Source: Allobrachymonas sp. (GTDB taxonomy: Bacteria > Pseudomonadota > Gammaproteobacteria > Burkholderiales > Burkholderiaceae_C). From it: DNA of 6,659 nucleotides. Below, one piece after another: positions 4,811-6,659 of the stretch. Under the pieces are notes generated by a model. The model ran no database searches. It saw nothing but the letters and a program-made list of their open reading frames with translations, and was not told the DNA's origin. Each line of letters opens with the position of its first letter. Position 1 is the first letter of the stretch. A program made the translations under genes and the position numbers. The stretch lies in the NCBI GenBank assembly GCA_017996515.1, contig JAGOGU010000080.1:1-6659 (forward strand). Reading direction: 5' to 3'.

Positions 4811-5596
4811 ATGACACGCATTTTTCGTCCATGTGCCACTGCCCTGATCGCCGCCGTGGCAGCCATCCATGCCGCAAGCGTCGCCGCCCAAAGCCATGCA
4901 GCCCCGCAAACGGACGCAGCGCAATCCCTGTCCGCCATCGCAGGCGACAGCTTGCTCAACGCATCGTCCGGCGTTTTTTACACCGACCCGCTTGTGGCTT
5001 GGGAGGATTTGGCCAGAAAAGGCAATGCCAAGGCGCAATACAACCTGGGGCTTGTGTACACCACGGGGCAAGCCGTACAAAAAGACGAACGGATCGCCGC
5101 CCAATGGTTCCACAAAGCGGCAGAGCAAGGGTTAATAGACGCACAGTACCGCTTGGGGCTGCTTTACCACACAGGCCGCGGGGTTGAACCCAGCATGCAA
5201 GAAGCCGCGCACTGGTATCGCAGGGCCGCCGAGCAAGGCAACCGCCAGGCGCAATTCGATTTGGGCGTTTTGCATGAAAACGGCCAGGGCACAGAGCAGA
5301 ACTTTCACGAAGCGGCCAAGTGGTACCACAGGGCGGCAGAGCAAGGCGACATGCGCGCCCAACACCATCTGGGTGTTTTGTACGATGAGGGGCAAGGTGT
5401 AGAGCAAGACCATGAGCAAGCCGTGCGTTGGTTCCGCCGCGCAGCCGAGCAAGGCCATGCGCCTTCGCAAGTGCGCCTGGGCGTTGCCTATTTCAAAGGG
5501 CAAGGCGTTGAGCAGGATAACGAACAGGGCAAAAAATGGCTGGAACAAGCCGCTGCCCAACGCAAAGCACAAAGTGCCAACAAGGCCGCGCAATAA
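4811..5596 (+). CDS. Secreted Sel1-repeat (TPR-like) protein
   Basis: This 261-aa protein has a signal peptide at 1-27 (MTRIFRP, a hydrophobic Ala-rich core, then ASVAAQ), so the repeats act in the periplasm or outside the cell. After a spacer (28-70) come five uninterrupted 36-residue Sel1-like repeats at 71-106, 107-142, 143-178, 179-214 and 215-250. Each opens with G..AQ..LG, has a central G.G or similar turn, and closes with W[FY]..AAEQ. An 11-residue basic tail ends the protein. Sel1 repeats form alpha-alpha solenoids that bind proteins; no enzyme domain is present, and partner and process are unknown. The ATG at 4811 follows GGAG by six bases. An ATG at 4736 in the same frame would prefix 25 residues without a signal sequence and is rejected. 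It is transcribed divergently from the NlpE-like gene. Confidence 0.9.
   Translation: MTRIFRPCATALIAAVAAIHAASVAAQSHAAPQTDAAQSLSAIAGDSLLNASSGVFYTDPLVAWEDLARKGNAKAQYNLGLVYTTGQAVQKDERIAAQWFHKAAEQGLIDAQYRLGLLYHTGRGVEPSMQEAAHWYRRAAEQGNRQAQFDLGVLHENGQGTEQNFHEAAKWYHRAAEQGDMRAQHHLGVLYDEGQGVEQDHEQAVRWFRRAAEQGHAPSQVRLGVAYFKGQGVEQDNEQGKKWLEQAAAQRKAQSANKAAQ
5021..5560 (+). repeat. Five tandem 108-base units encoding Sel1 repeats
   Basis: Five in-frame units of exactly 108 bases follow one another without insertions. Similarity is clear at the protein level and patchy at the DNA level; the GAGCAAGGC-type joint recurs at several unit boundaries (encoding EQG). DNA divergence suggests old duplications, with the joint offering short homology for unit gain or loss. 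Confidence 0.75.
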
Positions 5597-5747
5597 CCCC
5601 TGGCGGGCAGGCGCATCGCCGCTCTGATACCCTCACGCCAGCGCATGGCCCCCTACATACAAGGTATGCAAGGTATGGGGGCAGCCACATCATCCATCTC
5701 CCTCCAGCGGCTTGAAGCACGCCTTTTTGCCCCCAACTGGCCTTTCT
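5597..5747 (+). promoter_or_regulatory. Intergenic region with nested hairpins between Sel1 gene and prlC
   Basis: These 151 bases hold no gene. CTGGCG (5600-5605) and CGCCAG (5636-5641) enclose a small GGCG-CAT-CGCC hairpin (5610-5620); this pair may end the Sel1 transcript. Next, CATAC (5656-5660) can pair with either of two GTATG copies (5664-5668 or 5673-5677), which belong to a direct repeat of AAGGTATG. With the second copy, four flanking C-G pairs extend the stem. A T run at 5723-5727 is not placed straight after a strong stem. No clear promoter for prlC is seen. Confidence 0.45.
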
Positions 5748-6659
5748 ATGAATCCAAGCAACACCCCCAACCATTCCCCCGCTCACACGGCAGTCAACGA
5801 CAACCCTTTGCTCGACTTTGCCGATCTGCCGCGTTTTGACGCCATTCGCCCCGAGCATGTACAACCCGCCGTCGAGCATTTGCTCAAGCAGTCGCAAGCC
5901 GCGCTGGAGCAGGCCGTGCAGAGCGACTTTCCTGCCGATTGGCAGCAACTCTCGCTGGTGCTGGATGTACCCATTGAGCGCCTGGGGCGCGCCTGGGGTG
6001 CGGTCGGGCACCTGAAAAGCGTGTGCGATACGCCCGAGCTGCGCGCCGCTTACAACGCCATGCTGCCCGCCGTGACCGAATTTTTCACCGCCTTGGGTGC
6101 CGACGAACGCTTGTACGCCAAATACAAGGCCGTGGATAGCACCAAGCTGGACACCGCCCAGAAACAGGCGCTGAAAAACGCCTTGCGTGGCTTTGTACTG
6201 AGCGGCGCAGAGCTGCACGGCGCAGACAAAACGCGCTTTGCCCAAATTCAGGAACGGCAGGCCGAGCTGACACAAAAGTTCAGCGAAAACGCGCTGGACG
6301 CCACCGACCAATGGAGCTATTACGCCAGCGAAGCAGAACTGGCAGGCGTGCCGCAAGATGTGGTGCAAGCCGCGCGCGCGGCCGCACAGGCCGATGGCCA
6401 AGACGGCTACAAGCTGACGCTGAAAATCCCCAGCTATTTGCCCGTGATGCAATTTGCCAGCAACAGCGCCCTGCGCGAAAAACTCTACCGCGCCTACAAC
6501 ACGCGCGCCAGCGAGCAGGCCGAAGGCGATGGCAAGCAATTCGACAACAGCGCCGTCATGGCCGAGATCCTTGCCCTGCGGCAAGAAGAAGCCAAACTGC
6601 TGGGCTACCCCCATTTTGCCGAGGTGTCGCTCGTGCCCAAAATGGCCGAGAGCACGCCA
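5748..6659 (+). CDS. prlC: Oligopeptidase A (M3 family zinc peptidase), N-terminal part
   Basis: An open frame of 304 codons starts at the ATG at 5748 and runs off the window end without a stop. It aligns by eye along its whole length with E. coli oligopeptidase A (OpdA/PrlC, about 680 residues). Matching segments include NPLLDFADLPRF (19-30), RPEHVQPAVEHLL, LDTAQKQALKNALRGFVLSG, LTLKIPSYLPVMQFA, LREKLYRAYNTRAS and ILALRQEEAKLLGY. The enzyme is a cytoplasmic metallo-endopeptidase that clears short peptides, including cleaved signal peptides. The zinc site HExxH lies beyond the window, so catalytic integrity cannot be judged. An extra 15 or so residues (NPSNTPNHSPAHTAVN) precede the usual N-terminus. 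No Shine-Dalgarno sequence is visible; the bases before the ATG are pyrimidine-rich. Confidence 0.93.
   Translation, partial: MNPSNTPNHSPAHTAVNDNPLLDFADLPRFDAIRPEHVQPAVEHLLKQSQAALEQAVQSDFPADWQQLSLVLDVPIERLGRAWGAVGHLKSVCDTPELRAAYNAMLPAVTEFFTALGADERLYAKYKAVDSTKLDTAQKQALKNALRGFVLSGAELHGADKTRFAQIQERQAELTQKFSENALDATDQWSYYASEAELAGVPQDVVQAARAAAQADGQDGYKLTLKIPSYLPVMQFASNSALREKLYRAYNTRASEQAEGDGKQFDNSAVMAEILALRQEEAKLLGYPHFAEVSLVPKMAESTP

Noticed and set aside
5021..5560. Periodic 108-base repeats considered as a CRISPR or satellite array
   Set aside because: The period is a multiple of three, in frame, and encodes Sel1 repeats. There are no identical repeats with unique spacers.
5493..6614. A 373-codon minus-strand open frame antisense to prlC and the Sel1 gene end
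   Set aside because: It covers the prlC N-terminus, which matches oligopeptidase A continuously on the plus strand, and it crosses the intergenic gap. It is an antisense shadow.
1..6659. A new defence, toxin-antitoxin or mobile system
   Set aside because: All intact genes belong to familiar housekeeping or envelope families. There are no paired small genes, nucleases, recombinases or reverse transcriptases.

Overview
The window looks like ordinary chromosome of a Gram-negative betaproteobacterium of the order Burkholderiales. The GC content is moderately high. NagZ, the HIT-family protein and the oligopeptidase A N-terminus all resemble, from memory, Comamonadaceae/Alcaligenaceae versions. 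No genus can be named from the sequence alone, and no database search was run. I see no phage, insertion sequence, CRISPR array or defence system.

Layout. Bases 1-121 hold nothing I can identify; one unassigned frame on the minus strand is open to the window edge. Bases 122-291 are a decayed 3' end of a DNA polymerase I gene (polA), with a frameshift, a damaged catalytic motif and a lost stop codon. A perfect 15-bp terminator hairpin (324-362) separates it from a tRNA-Thr(UGU) gene on the minus strand (371-446), which has its own TATAAT box.

Upstream of the tRNA on the minus strand lie two genes of a polar amino-acid (cystine-type) ABC importer: the periplasmic binding protein (1391-2185) and then the permease (611-1288). 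A terminator-like hairpin sits between them. No ATPase gene is present in the window, and the permease has leucine where the coupling-loop glutamate is expected.

A divergent gene encodes a HIT-family nucleotide-binding protein (2426-2911). It converges, across a perfect 8-bp hairpin, on nagZ (2975-4063, minus strand). nagZ lies 43 bases downstream of an NlpE-type lipoprotein gene (4107-4649, minus strand), probably as an operon of envelope function: a surface-sensing or metal-associated lipoprotein plus a cytoplasmic peptidoglycan-recycling glycosidase.

Divergent from these is a secreted five-repeat Sel1 protein gene (4811-5596). The 161-base gap between the two start codons carries a palindrome and three copies of ATCGT/ACGAT. 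The window ends inside prlC (oligopeptidase A, from 5748), cut at codon 304 before its zinc site. The most unusual items are the polA remnant, the hairpin between the two transporter genes with its three GATATC copies, the altered EAA loop and the ATCGT cluster. All are local oddities and none amounts to a demonstrated new system.
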